DNA of 34,840 nt from a virus. The notes below the pieces were generated by a model, which worked only from the letters and a program-made list of their open reading frames with translations, was not told the DNA's origin and ran no database searches. The position numbers and the translations under genes are program-made. This document shows positions 1-7,897 of this stretch, piece by piece. Numbering within the stretch: the first letter of the stretch is position 1; each line of letters begins with the position of its first letter. The stretch is taken from IMG/VR virus record IMGVR_UViG_3300019884_000008, positions 1 through 34,840 of that record; one strand, 5' to 3'.

Positions 1-34
1 CCTCGGACACAAATACTGGACAGTTACGAATGAC

Positions 35-45
35 ATCCACTGGAT
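35..45. promoter_or_regulatory. Palindromic site ATCCACTGGAT upstream of the packaging genes
   Basis: This is a perfect 5+1+5 palindrome (ATCCA C TGGAT) 31 bp before the first gene. The same palindrome in reverse complement occurs at 4381-4391, and a 9-bp relative (TCCAATGGA) lies at 4514-4522 in the portal promoter region. The position just ahead of the late genes suits an operator, but no protein that would bind it is identifiable here. A -35-like TGGACA sits at 17-22, without a convincing -10. Confidence 0.35.
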
Positions 46-76
46 ACCAAACGAACCGAACCGAGTAGCGCACGCC

Positions 77-664
77 ATGCCGAAACCGAGCCGCAAGACA
101 CCGCAACGCGTCGCCCAAATGCTCGAGATGCACGGCAAGGGGGCTTCCGCTCGGGAGATGGCCGATGCGCTCGGGCTGAATCACGGGACGATCCTCGCCT
201 GGCTTGAGGACGCCGGGCTGAAACCGAACGGTGGGCAGGGGTCACGCAAGAATCGCGAGCGCACATCACCCACGGGTGCAGCGGCCGCGTTGCTGGAAGC
301 GCAGAAAAGGATCGCCGAGTTCACGAGCGGCCCGCCGCCGACCGACTTCGAAGGTGTGCTCGGCCGGTATCGGAAGCAGTTCGCGATCGCGTCGGGTCTC
401 GTCGAGTTCTGCTTCGCCGAGAGCATGGCGGGGCGGTCGACGATGGTCGAGCTCGACAAGGCGACGAAGGTTCAGGAGTACTACGCGATCAAAATCAAAG
501 AGCTGACCCCGTCGGCGCCGAAGAACCCCGCCGAGGACCCATCCAATCTCGAAGCAGCCGCGGAAGTGCGGCGCCGACTGAGCATGCTCGTCGAGGCGGC
601 GGAGCGTGTTTTTAAATGCAAGGCGTGCGGTGGTGATCCGTACGGAAAGGATGGCGGGCGATGA
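77..664 (+). CDS. Small terminase subunit-like HTH protein
   Basis: This 195-aa protein begins with a helix-turn-helix at about residues 13-50 (ASAREMADALGLNHGTILAW), the kind of DNA-recognition domain used by small terminase subunits to bind the packaging site. A helical middle region follows. The tail carries a single CKAC pair near the C-terminus that might hold a metal. It is the first gene of the packaging cluster, and its TGA overlaps the ATG of the next gene (ATGA), so the two are translationally coupled. The role comes from position and the HTH; the sequence is not one I can place in a named TerS family. A transcriptional regulator is the alternative. Confidence 0.55.
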   Translation: MPKPSRKTPQRVAQMLEMHGKGASAREMADALGLNHGTILAWLEDAGLKPNGGQGSRKNRERTSPTGAAAALLEAQKRIAEFTSGPPPTDFEGVLGRYRKQFAIASGLVEFCFAESMAGRSTMVELDKATKVQEYYAIKIKELTPSAPKNPAEDPSNLEAAAEVRRRLSMLVEAAERVFKCKACGGDPYGKDGGR

Positions 665-1638
665 TCGACACGTATAAAGGCGAGAGCGCTTCAAAAAAGT
701 TGGTGCGACTCGACTTCTGGAGGTCGGCGCTCTTCGAGGTCGACCCACGGCCGCGAGGAAGCATCGTGGTTCTCGCGTCTCGAGAAGGCGGCGACGTATC
801 AACCTTGACCGGAATGGGAATTCCGCCGCAAGCAATCGTTGCTGTTGACCGGTGCGCGGACGCGGCCGCCGAGTGCGAACGGCGCTGGCCAGATGCGCGC
901 GTAGTTCATGGCGACATCGTCGACAGCGTGACGTGCGACACCGACGTCGTCTTTCTCGACTTTTGCGCGCCGCTCGGTCGCGAGACGTTGGACACGAGTC
1001 TGAAATGTCTTGCTCGCCTCCGCGTGGGCGCGTTGTTCGGCATCGCGTTCCTGAAGGGGCGAGAGAACGACGGAGCGCTGGGTCTCAAAGAGTACGATGC
1101 AGCGAAATGCAACCGCTCGGAACGGCGTCGTTTGCGCGCCATTGTTCGCACGAGCAAAGGGTTCGAACGCGCGTTCGCCAAGGCGTTGATAGGGGAAGAG
1201 GCTTACAGCGCGCGCGACTTCATCGGCAACGTCTTCGATTCGGAGGATCAGATCTCCTTCGCTCGATTCGCGCCGCTACAGCTCGCATTCCCCAACCTGA
1301 AGGCCCTTGGATGGTGGATGTACCAAAGTGCAACGGCGAGCTCGCGAGGTGTGCCGATGACTATCGGTCTCTTTCGAAAGGAAAGACCCCGCGTGCGAAA
1401 CGAAGTGCGTGGGCGGCGTGGCCACCCAGAAGACTTCGCGCCACTTCGTCACGGTGGGGACTATGGGGCCCTCGGCGACGAGGCTGTCAAAAACAAGGCG
1501 CTCGAGATCTTTGAGTTCGCCGACGCACACTCGCGCGACGCGGTGACTCTCGCGTCGCTGCTGTTATCCATCCCACGGTCGACGGCGAGCGCTTGGCGAG
1601 CGCACCATACGCGCGGCACGTACGCAAACGTCGGGTGA
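661..1638 (+). CDS. SAM-methyltransferase-like protein with C-terminal HTH
   Basis: This 325-aa protein has a Rossmann-like N-terminal half. A beta strand and loop (SIVVLASREGGDVSTL) sits where motif I of class I methyltransferases would be. An acidic strand (IVAVDRC), an HGDIVD segment and DVVFLDFCAPLG, which resembles a motif IV region, follow. The glycine-rich motif I is atypical, so activity is uncertain. The last 45 residues look like a helix-turn-helix (LASLLLSIPRSTASAWRAHH). Codons are visibly less G/C-biased at third positions than in the tail genes, which suggests separate acquisition. It lies between the terminase genes and overlaps the upstream gene by ATGA. It could modify packaged DNA or bind near the packaging site; neither is shown. 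Confidence 0.45.
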   Translation: MIDTYKGESASKKLVRLDFWRSALFEVDPRPRGSIVVLASREGGDVSTLTGMGIPPQAIVAVDRCADAAAECERRWPDARVVHGDIVDSVTCDTDVVFLDFCAPLGRETLDTSLKCLARLRVGALFGIAFLKGRENDGALGLKEYDAAKCNRSERRRLRAIVRTSKGFERAFAKALIGEEAYSARDFIGNVFDSEDQISFARFAPLQLAFPNLKALGWWMYQSATASSRGVPMTIGLFRKERPRVRNEVRGRRGHPEDFAPLRHGGDYGALGDEAVKNKALEIFEFADAHSRDAVTLASLLLSIPRSTASAWRAHHTRGTYANVG

Positions 1639-1647
1639 TATTCACCG

Positions 1648-3210
1648 ATGGAGCACGACGTAGAATTTGAACGACGATATCAAGCCGCGATGGCTCAGGC
1701 GCGGCAGTTATCCAAGAGGCTTGAAGGACCGAGCCTCGCCGAGCGGATCGCCCGTCTCCCATTCGAGGCAAGAGGCGAGATCCTTTCCCACTTCGGCGGA
1801 ATCGACCTTGCCCGCTTCCGACACGATTGGGGCGTATGGGCCCGCCCGAAACAGGATCCAGATCTCTCGAGCATCGTGCACCGGATCTGGTTTCTCCTCG
1901 GCGGTCGTGGCAGCGGCAAAACGATAGCCGCCGCCCACCGACTTGGACGTCGAGTGCAGGCCGGTGCGCGGAGCATTGCAATCGTCGGTCCGACGTTGCG
2001 AGACATCGAGCGATATCAGATCAAGGGCGAGGGCGGCTCCGATGGTGTGCTCACCGTCTTTCCGCCGAACAAGCAACCGGAATACAAGCCGCACAAAGCG
2101 CTCGTCTTCTTTCACCGTCCGGCGTGCACCGGTTGTCCGAGCGCCGAGGACTGCGGAGGCGCGATCGCGTACATCAATTCAGCGGAGGATCCAGAATTCA
2201 GGGGCCCGAACCTGGACACCGTTTGGTGCGACGAGCCGGCGAAGTGGCGCTACCTATCTACGATTTGGCACAACATTGAGCTCGCGACTCGACTCCGGGG
2301 GCCCTTACCGCTCGAGATCATTTTGACCGGTACGCCGCTCCCCTTGCAGCTCTTTCGCGAGATCATCGTCGACGAAGAGACCATCACCATCCTGATGTCC
2401 CAAGCAGAGAACGAGTCGAACCTCGACCCGCATTACCTCGCCAGGATGGAGCGCAAATATGGCGGCACGCGGCTCGGCCGTCAGGAGCTCGAGGGCGAGA
2501 TCCTTACCGACAACCCTGACGCGCTTTTCCAGGCGTCGATCCTCGACGCCACGCGAGTCGAGTCCGCGCCGGCGCTCGAGGATGTCGCCGTCTCAGTCGA
2601 TCCCGCGATTGCTCAAGGGCCCGACAACGACGAGACCGGGATCATCGCCGGCGGTCGCGACGCCGCCGGGCACATCTACATTCTCGCCGACGTTAGCTCC
2701 CGAGCGCGACCGGAGAAGTGGGGCGACGACGTGATCAAGGCGTGCACGCAACACGAGTGCGATACGGTGATCGGCGAACGGAATCGCGGCGGCGACCTAG
2801 TGGCCGCGAACGTTCGAAGCGCGAAGCAGCGCGCGCATGGCGTCATCGCCGGCCAAGCGATCAAGATCGTCGAAGTGCACGCCACGCGCGGAAAGCTGAT
2901 CCGAGCTGAGCCGGTGGGCGCGCTGAGCGATCGCGGGATGATCCATATCGTGGGTCGCCTCCCGGAGCTCGAGCAGGAGCTCACTGAATGGAACCCGCGC
3001 ATCGGTGGTCGCAGTCCGAGCCGGCTCGACGCGCTGGTGTGGCTGGTTTGGTACCTCGCGCGGCTCGGCGAGGAAGAAAAGCCCGACTATCGCGCCGGGT
3101 TCAAGGGACTGCGGCAAGCTTCGGCGGCGATGCGGGGGCCGGCACGCCCGTCGGCGGCGTCTGGCTTTGCGGCGGCGCTACCACGGTGGCCGGGGGGATC
3201 AAAACTTTGA
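1648..3210 (+). CDS. Phage terminase large subunit
   Basis: This 520-aa protein is the packaging motor: an ATPase that translocates DNA into the procapsid and a nuclease that cuts the concatemer. Walker A is GGRGSGKT at residues 85-92, Walker B is TVWCDE with acidic residues 195-196, and the coupling motif is ILTGTP near 226-230. The C-terminal RNase H-like nuclease starts with VSVDPA (Asp318). Between Walker A and B sits a small Cys cluster (C160, C163, C169; CTGCPSAEDC) that is not part of the core fold and might bind a metal. The last 37 codons are overlapped antisense by the end of the portal gene, and both proteins are low-complexity Pro/Ala there. Confidence 0.93.
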   Translation: MEHDVEFERRYQAAMAQARQLSKRLEGPSLAERIARLPFEARGEILSHFGGIDLARFRHDWGVWARPKQDPDLSSIVHRIWFLLGGRGSGKTIAAAHRLGRRVQAGARSIAIVGPTLRDIERYQIKGEGGSDGVLTVFPPNKQPEYKPHKALVFFHRPACTGCPSAEDCGGAIAYINSAEDPEFRGPNLDTVWCDEPAKWRYLSTIWHNIELATRLRGPLPLEIILTGTPLPLQLFREIIVDEETITILMSQAENESNLDPHYLARMERKYGGTRLGRQELEGEILTDNPDALFQASILDATRVESAPALEDVAVSVDPAIAQGPDNDETGIIAGGRDAAGHIYILADVSSRARPEKWGDDVIKACTQHECDTVIGERNRGGDLVAANVRSAKQRAHGVIAGQAIKIVEVHATRGKLIRAEPVGALSDRGMIHIVGRLPELEQELTEWNPRIGGRSPSRLDALVWLVWYLARLGEEEKPDYRAGFKGLRQASAAMRGPARPSAASGFAAALPRWPGGSKL

Positions 3211-4483
3211 GCTTCGGTGCTGCGACGTCGTAGTCCTTGGCGAGCGTGTCCACGTAGGTTTGATCGACATCGAAGATGCTCGTTCGCGTTGCCATTCCGA
3301 TCGCCGTGTAGAAAGCCAGCGTTCGCTCCGCGAGCGACTTGCGGCGCGCGTCCTGATCGGCGTCGGGCAAGAGATATTCACGGTACGGGGCAAGGGTCGA
3401 GTCGCCGTAGTTGATCGCGGCCCATGGCTCGATCGTGCCGGTGAGCAGCCCGCGCGAGATGGCGCTGCACGTCCCCTCGACGAGGTCATCGCGCACGCCG
3501 AAGAGATACTTGACGCCGTCGCCGCCGGCGCTCGCCACGGTGACGTCGCGGCCGAGGTAGATCTTGTCGGCCGCCTTGTCGCCGCCGTCGATGATCTCCT
3601 TGAAGATCTGCCAGCCTTGCGAATTGTCGACGATGAGGTCGAGCACGGCGCCAAACGGTTTGAGGCCGACGGGCGACTCGACGCTCGCGAGATCGCGCAT
3701 GAGCTGCACGAACGCCGCCGCTTCGGGGGTGAGCTGCCCTTCGGCGTCTTGAAGGGCAATGCCTTCAGGTAGCGTGCCGACGTATTTGCCATTGCCGCGG
3801 ATGGTACCGGCGTGCGAGCGGTCGCGAAGACCGAGCGCGTGATCGGCCCAAAGCATCCCGGCTGAAAGGATCGCGCCGTGCTTCCACGGCTCGTGCTCGT
3901 GCATCTTGAAGACGATCCATCGGCCGTCGCCATGGCAGATCGTCTGCTCGTCGGCTCCTTCGACGCGCGTTCGGAAGGCGCTCCGCGTTGCGTCCCAGCG
4001 CACGAACTCGATCGGCCAGGTCTTCACCTCGAAGTCCACGCGGGATCCATCCTCGCGGGGGGTGACGACGTTGACGCCGAACGCGACGCCATGGTTTGCC
4101 AGCGTCCCGTCGATGTCGGTGAGCGTATCGGGGTGAATGCCGACGCCTTGCTTACCGAATAGCGCTTCGCCCTCGAACAAAACGCGCTTCGCTCGAGCGC
4201 TGTCGTTCGGCGGTTTCAGCGCGATCGGAAGGCCTCGTTGCGGCGCAAGCCGGTTGAGGAATGCGGAGAAGATCGCGTAGTCGGTCCGCGTCGCCTCGGC
4301 GAGCCGTGCGGGTAGCTCGAAGCGGCCGCGCATTTGTTCCTCGCGCGCTCTGCGGATCGAATCGAGGTCCCACGCATACAATCCAGTGGATAGTTTCGGC
4401 GGGCGAGTTTCCGCCGCGAGGCGGATGAGGTCGAAGTCGCTCGATACCCTGATTTTCTTCGCTCGCTTTGACGGTGCGCCCAT
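3101..4483 (-). CDS. Portal protein, Mu gp29-like (DUF935 type)
   Basis: This 460-aa protein fits the Mu-like portal family in length and layout. It has a basic N-terminus, a long central alpha/beta region with tryptophan-rich segments (WIVFKMHEHEPWKHG, SAGMLWADHALGLRDR), and a helical stem and crown region (LIVDNSQGWQIFKEIIDGGD). It ends in a Pro-rich tail. The portal forms the dodecameric ring at the capsid vertex through which DNA passes. It is the only late structural gene on the minus strand, convergent with the terminase and overlapping it by 110 bp. The start is set by GGAGG at 4488-4492, five bases before the ATG. A gpF-like minor head protein, which normally follows the portal in Mu-like phages, is absent here. 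Confidence 0.82.
   Translation of the reverse strand: MGAPSKRAKKIRVSSDFDLIRLAAETRPPKLSTGLYAWDLDSIRRAREEQMRGRFELPARLAEATRTDYAIFSAFLNRLAPQRGLPIALKPPNDSARAKRVLFEGEALFGKQGVGIHPDTLTDIDGTLANHGVAFGVNVVTPREDGSRVDFEVKTWPIEFVRWDATRSAFRTRVEGADEQTICHGDGRWIVFKMHEHEPWKHGAILSAGMLWADHALGLRDRSHAGTIRGNGKYVGTLPEGIALQDAEGQLTPEAAAFVQLMRDLASVESPVGLKPFGAVLDLIVDNSQGWQIFKEIIDGGDKAADKIYLGRDVTVASAGGDGVKYLFGVRDDLVEGTCSAISRGLLTGTIEPWAAINYGDSTLAPYREYLLPDADQDARRKSLAERTLAFYTAIGMATRTSIFDVDQTYVDTLAKDYDVAAPKLKVLIPPATVVAPPQSQTPPTGVPAPASPPKLAAVP
4381..4391. promoter_or_regulatory. Second copy of the ATCCASTGGAT palindrome, inside the portal gene
   Basis: ATCCAGTGGAT is the exact reverse complement of the palindrome at 35-45. 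It falls within the first 35 codons of the portal gene, about 125 bp from the related site at 4514-4522. Chance occurrence of an 11-mer is possible, but three related copies flanking the packaging module favour a binding site. Confidence 0.3.
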
Positions 4484-4504
4484 GTCGCCTCCGATGCCTC
4501 AGGT

Positions 4505-4534
4505 TTCTTAGTGTCCAATGGATATCAAAAACAA
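4505..4534 (-). promoter_or_regulatory. Putative portal promoter with operator-like palindrome in its spacer
   Basis: On the minus strand TTGTTT (4534-4529) and TAAGAA (4510-4505) are separated by 18 bp and would start transcription about 15 bp upstream of the portal ATG. The palindrome TCCAATGGA (4514-4522) lies between the two hexamers, a typical position for repression by occlusion. The same intergenic region must also serve the divergent head genes on the plus strand, for which I see no clear -35/-10 pair. Confidence 0.4.
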
Positions 4535-4621
4535 ATTTGCTTTGTGAATATCGACGGGTCCATGTGTTGATAACAGCGAATGAGGATCCGTGCACGCAAA
4601 GGAGGTCGACTTGCTGGTTTG

Positions 4622-5779
4622 ATGCTGGCACTCAGCGTCCTTCCGTCGGGTGACGAGCCGCCGAAAGAGTTTCGGATCTTCGCCGCGGGTCTCAACACGA
4701 CGACGAAGGGCAATGGCCTTTTCGACGAGCAAGCCGCGCGCGAAGTGATCGCGAGCTTCGAGCGGCACGGGGTCGACATGATGATCGACCTCGAGCATTT
4801 GTCGCTCGACGACGAGGGGCCGAATTTCGACCCCGACGCGCGCGGTTGGTGCCGGCTCGAAGTTCGAAACGGCGAGCTTTGGGCTACCAATGTCACTTGG
4901 ACGCCCGACGGCGAGGCGCGTCTTCGCGACAAGAAGCAGCGCTACATCTCGCCGGTGTTCGCATTCGACAAGGCGTCGCGGCGGATCACCGACGTGCTCA
5001 ACATCGCGATCACCGCGTTGCCGGCCACCGACCATTTGCAGCCGCTCGTTGCGGCGTCTCTCAACGGCGAAGGGGAATCCATGACACCGGAACAACTCGC
5101 AGCGATCGCGGAAGCTCTCGGCCTCGGTGCGGATGCGAACGTCGAAGACGTGCTCGCGACGATCGGCGCGATGATGAAGAAAGTTACCGACGCCGCGAAC
5201 GGGACGAGCGAAGAGCCGAAACCTGAAGAGATTGCGAAGGAACCCCCGCTCGAGGGGCAGCCCGTGCCGATGGCGGCGGCGATCCGCCTTTGCGCAGCGT
5301 CGCGTGTGCTCGTTCGCCTCACCGGCCGGAAAGAAATCGGCGAGGCGATGTCGGAAGTCGAGACGTGGCGCAAGTCGCACCTCGAGCTCGAGGAAGGCCG
5401 CACGAAGCTCGCGACGGAACGCACCACGCTCGAGAGTTCCGAGCGTCGCCGCCTCGTCGGCGAGCTCGTCAAGCTCAAGGCCGAGACGCCGGCGACGGCG
5501 TGGGCCAAAGACAAAGACGGCATCCCCGACGGCAAAACGCCGATCGCTCGGTTGGCCAGCGAGCCGATCGCCGAGCTCCGCGCCCGCGTAGACGCGCTGA
5601 GCCCGCCGAAGGGCGCGCGCCGCGAAGAGCAGATCCGCCCCCCGGCGAAGACCGACGACAAGCACGGGCTTTCCGAGCACGAGCTTGCCATTTGCGCCGA
5701 ACGCAAGATCGACCCCGCGAAGTACGCGGCAACCCGCGCCGGCATCCGAGCGCGAAGCAACACCGTGCAGGGAGCCTGA
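4622..5779 (+). CDS. Mu I-like head maturation protease / scaffold
   Basis: This 385-aa protein is of the Mu-like prophage I family (head protease). The N-terminal half carries the family pattern: LALSVLPSGDEPPKEFRIFA, then NGLFDEQAAREVIASFERHG, a DLEHLSLD segment, WTPDGEARLRDKKQRYISP and ITALPATDHLQPL. The C-terminal half is charged and helical, as expected for a scaffold. An in-frame ATG lies at 4580, but it has no ribosome-binding site. GGAGG at 4601-4605 lies within that extension, and family proteins usually start close to the LALS segment, so 4622 is preferred (spacer 16, somewhat long). The protease should clear the scaffold during capsid maturation. Confidence 0.85.
   Translation: MLALSVLPSGDEPPKEFRIFAAGLNTTTKGNGLFDEQAAREVIASFERHGVDMMIDLEHLSLDDEGPNFDPDARGWCRLEVRNGELWATNVTWTPDGEARLRDKKQRYISPVFAFDKASRRITDVLNIAITALPATDHLQPLVAASLNGEGESMTPEQLAAIAEALGLGADANVEDVLATIGAMMKKVTDAANGTSEEPKPEEIAKEPPLEGQPVPMAAAIRLCAASRVLVRLTGRKEIGEAMSEVETWRKSHLELEEGRTKLATERTTLESSERRRLVGELVKLKAETPATAWAKDKDGIPDGKTPIARLASEPIAELRARVDALSPPKGARREEQIRPPAKTDDKHGLSEHELAICAERKIDPAKYAATRAGIRARSNTVQGA
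5081..5779 (+). CDS. Probable nested scaffolding protein (Mu Z-like), in-frame internal start
   Basis: Within the protease gene an in-frame ATG at 5081 is preceded by GAAGGGGA (5069-5076), a Shine-Dalgarno-like stretch. Starting there yields 232 aa made only of the charged, coiled-coil-prone C-terminal half (MTPEQLAAIAEALGLGADAN onward), without the protease domain. In phage Mu the scaffold Z is produced the same way from gene I. The site and frame are seen; use of this start is inferred from the Mu precedent. Confidence 0.5.
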   Translation: MTPEQLAAIAEALGLGADANVEDVLATIGAMMKKVTDAANGTSEEPKPEEIAKEPPLEGQPVPMAAAIRLCAASRVLVRLTGRKEIGEAMSEVETWRKSHLELEEGRTKLATERTTLESSERRRLVGELVKLKAETPATAWAKDKDGIPDGKTPIARLASEPIAELRARVDALSPPKGARREEQIRPPAKTDDKHGLSEHELAICAERKIDPAKYAATRAGIRARSNTVQGA

Positions 5780-5780
5780 C

Positions 5781-6845
5781 ATGACCGCACTCGCCATTGA
5801 ACGCAACACGAACTTCGCCGGGGTGAGCCCGGCGCGCGGCACCTATCCCATCAAAGCGAACGTCCGCATCTTCAAGGGGGGGATCCTCGGTCTCGATACC
5901 GCCGGCCGCGCGATGCCGGGCGACACGATCGCCAATGGCTGCGTCAAGATCGTCGGCAAGTCGTCGGCGACCTACGACAACCGCACCGGCTCCGTGCTCG
6001 GCGGCGCGGCGGCGGCCGTCGACGTTGAGGTCGAGTACGGCGTCTTTCAATACCTCTCGGCGGCCGGCGGCGGTGATGACATCGCGGCCGACGACGTGGG
6101 GAAAGTCTGCTTCGTCGTCGACGATCAGACGGTGGCGCTCACCAATGGCACCGACACCCGAGCGATCGCCGGCCTGATCACCGAGGTCCGCGACGGGCGT
6201 CCGTACATTTGGATGGGGCCGCACGTCGCCGCGTTGCTCATCATCGCCGCGAGCGAGGCGAGTCAGGTCGACACCGCGCAAGTCGACATCGACGCTTTGC
6301 AGGCCGACGCCGCGACGGCCAACGCTTACGTGCACGTCCCGCTCACGTCGTTCCTCGACGCCGACGGTGATCCGCTCGCGAAGTTCGTGAGCGCTGGCAC
6401 GCCGACGTTCGGCTTCAACCTCGCCGACTCCGAAGCACTGAACCTCCGATGGAACAACGACGCGACCCCGGGCACCGCCCTATGCCAGCTTTCGCTTCCT
6501 CCGGACCTCGACGACAGCGCGGCCGCACAGCTCGAGTTTCTGTGCTCGAAGAGCGGCGCCACCGTCGGCGATGCAACGACCCTAACCTGTACGGCATTCA
6601 TCCTCGCGGCGGCCGATCTGCACGACGCGGACGCGAACGCCGGCGGCGTTACCGACGCGCTCGTCGGAAACGCCACGGCGAAGACGACGAAGAAGCTCAC
6701 CCTGACGATCGCCGCCGGCGACATCCCGGCCGACGCTCACTCGATGACCTTCACCGTCACGCCGACCGCCGGAACGCTCGGCACCGATGACCTGATGGTC
6801 CATTCCGTGCGGCTTCGGTACACCCGCAAAATCCAGACGTCCTGA
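5781..6845 (+). CDS. DUF2190-like capsid decoration protein with beta-rich C-terminal extension
   Basis: This is a 354-aa protein. Residues 1-155 follow the DUF2190 decoration-protein pattern: an N-terminal ERNTNF, YPIKANVRIFKGGILGLDTAGRA, a Val/Ala-rich barrel with GVFQY, DVGKVCFVVDDQTVAL and an AGLITEV close. Family members are normally about 110-160 aa and end there. Here a further ~195 residues follow (from ADAATANAYVHVPL), predicted all-beta and Thr/Ala-rich, resembling a jelly-roll of head fibres. It probably coats the capsid and projects a domain outward. It begins immediately after the protease stop. Confidence 0.65.
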   Translation: MTALAIERNTNFAGVSPARGTYPIKANVRIFKGGILGLDTAGRAMPGDTIANGCVKIVGKSSATYDNRTGSVLGGAAAAVDVEVEYGVFQYLSAAGGGDDIAADDVGKVCFVVDDQTVALTNGTDTRAIAGLITEVRDGRPYIWMGPHVAALLIIAASEASQVDTAQVDIDALQADAATANAYVHVPLTSFLDADGDPLAKFVSAGTPTFGFNLADSEALNLRWNNDATPGTALCQLSLPPDLDDSAAAQLEFLCSKSGATVGDATTLTCTAFILAAADLHDADANAGGVTDALVGNATAKTTKKLTLTIAAGDIPADAHSMTFTVTPTAGTLGTDDLMVHSVRLRYTRKIQTS

Positions 6846-6876
6846 TCACTGACGAGAGAACAAGGAGAATCGAAAA

Positions 6877-7827
6877 ATGGGCTCTGAACTCCACCTCGTA
6901 TCTCAGGACGCGCAACGCGCGCTCGAAGAGTTCGCGCAAGAATTTGCCATGGCGCTCACCCAAGAGCCCGTCGAGGAGTGGGCAAAGACGCTCGGTTTTC
7001 ACAAGACGTCGCGCTCGCTCAAAACGACGTGGCCGATCCCGGTGGACGCGGCCGGCTACAAGGCGTTTCTCGGCGATATCAAATACAGGTCGCTCTTCGA
7101 AAAGAGCCTCACTCTCGAACCGAAGACCTGGCAGGACGGTGTCGCCGAGCTCGCGAGCGTCGTCGAGGCTCCCGATTTCATCGGCTGGGGAACGGCACCG
7201 GCGGCGATGGCCACCGCGGCCAAGTCCCTTCTGAACGATGTCATCGCCGGCCAGCTCGAGGCTAACCCGACGAGCTGGACGGGCAAGGCCTTCTTTGCCG
7301 CCGACCATCCGATCAACGTCTTCGACTCCGGCGCAGGCACCTTCGACAATGACGTCACCGGCGCCGGCACGGACCCAACGGTCAATAACCTCGCGCTCGC
7401 CATGCAGAACTTCGATCAGATGACGGCGCCGAACGGCAAGAGCCTCGGCTTGCAGATGACGCACGTTCTCTTTCATTCGTCGAAGCGTCGACTGTGGAAG
7501 GAAATCCTCGAGCAGGACATCCTCATTCAAACGATCGGCTCTTCGTTCGGCCCGGTAAAAAACCTCTACATGGGGGCCGTCAAGCCGATCGCCTGCGACG
7601 AGTTCACGGCCGCGAACGCCGACCTCTGGTATCCGCTCGCGTTGAACAAGCCAGGGATGAAACCGTGGGTGACCCAGGACGATGGGTCGCCCGAAGAGAT
7701 CCGACAAGACAAGACGGATGCTCTTTACAAGACGACACTCAAAATCGGCATCGCCTACATCCTTCGAGGCAACGGCGGCCTTGCGCTTCCGCAGTGTGTC
7801 CAGCGCTGGGCCGGCACCGCCCCCTAG
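6877..7827 (+). CDS. Major capsid protein, Mu gpT-like
   Basis: This 316-aa protein matches the Mu-like major head subunit gpT in length and pattern: FAQEFAMALTQEPVEEWAKTLG, WPIPVDAAGYKAF, LFEKSLTLEPKTWQDGVAEL, then the WTGKAFFAADHPIN loop and a C-terminal KTTLKIGIAYI strand. It forms the HK97-fold shell. The strongest ribosome-binding site in the head module, AAGGAG at 6862-6867, precedes the ATG by 9 nt, consistent with high expression. A hairpin at 7851-7880 follows. Confidence 0.9.
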   Translation: MGSELHLVSQDAQRALEEFAQEFAMALTQEPVEEWAKTLGFHKTSRSLKTTWPIPVDAAGYKAFLGDIKYRSLFEKSLTLEPKTWQDGVAELASVVEAPDFIGWGTAPAAMATAAKSLLNDVIAGQLEANPTSWTGKAFFAADHPINVFDSGAGTFDNDVTGAGTDPTVNNLALAMQNFDQMTAPNGKSLGLQMTHVLFHSSKRRLWKEILEQDILIQTIGSSFGPVKNLYMGAVKPIACDEFTAANADLWYPLALNKPGMKPWVTQDDGSPEEIRQDKTDALYKTTLKIGIAYILRGNGGLALPQCVQRWAGTAP

Positions 7828-7850
7828 TCGCTAGCCGCGTAACCGCTTCG

Positions 7851-7880
7851 AGCCCCGCACCCCGCTTTGGGGCCGGGGCT
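7851..7880 (+). terminator. GC-rich hairpin after the major capsid gene
   Basis: AGCCCCG (7851-7857) pairs with CGGGGCT (7874-7880), and an inner CCCC (7860-7863) pairs with GGGG (7869-7872). Only two Ts follow, so it is a weak terminator or an mRNA-stabilising hairpin. Its place between the capsid gene and the connector genes fits a step-down in expression. Confidence 0.5.
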
Positions 7881-7897
7881 TTGGGCGTAGAAGGGCC

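Noticed and set aside
3005-3772. Plus-strand frame covering the portal gene end
   Set aside because: It is antisense to the portal, which has family-like segments and a good ribosome-binding site; the plus frame is low-complexity Arg/Val-rich sequence.
3101-4534. Invertible DNA segment carrying the portal
   Set aside because: I found no inverted repeats at both ends of the segment and no invertase gene in the window; kept only as an assembly or orientation question.
4580-4621. ATG 4580 as start of the protease
   Set aside because: It has no ribosome-binding site; GGAGG lies downstream of it and family proteins begin close to the 4622 methionine.
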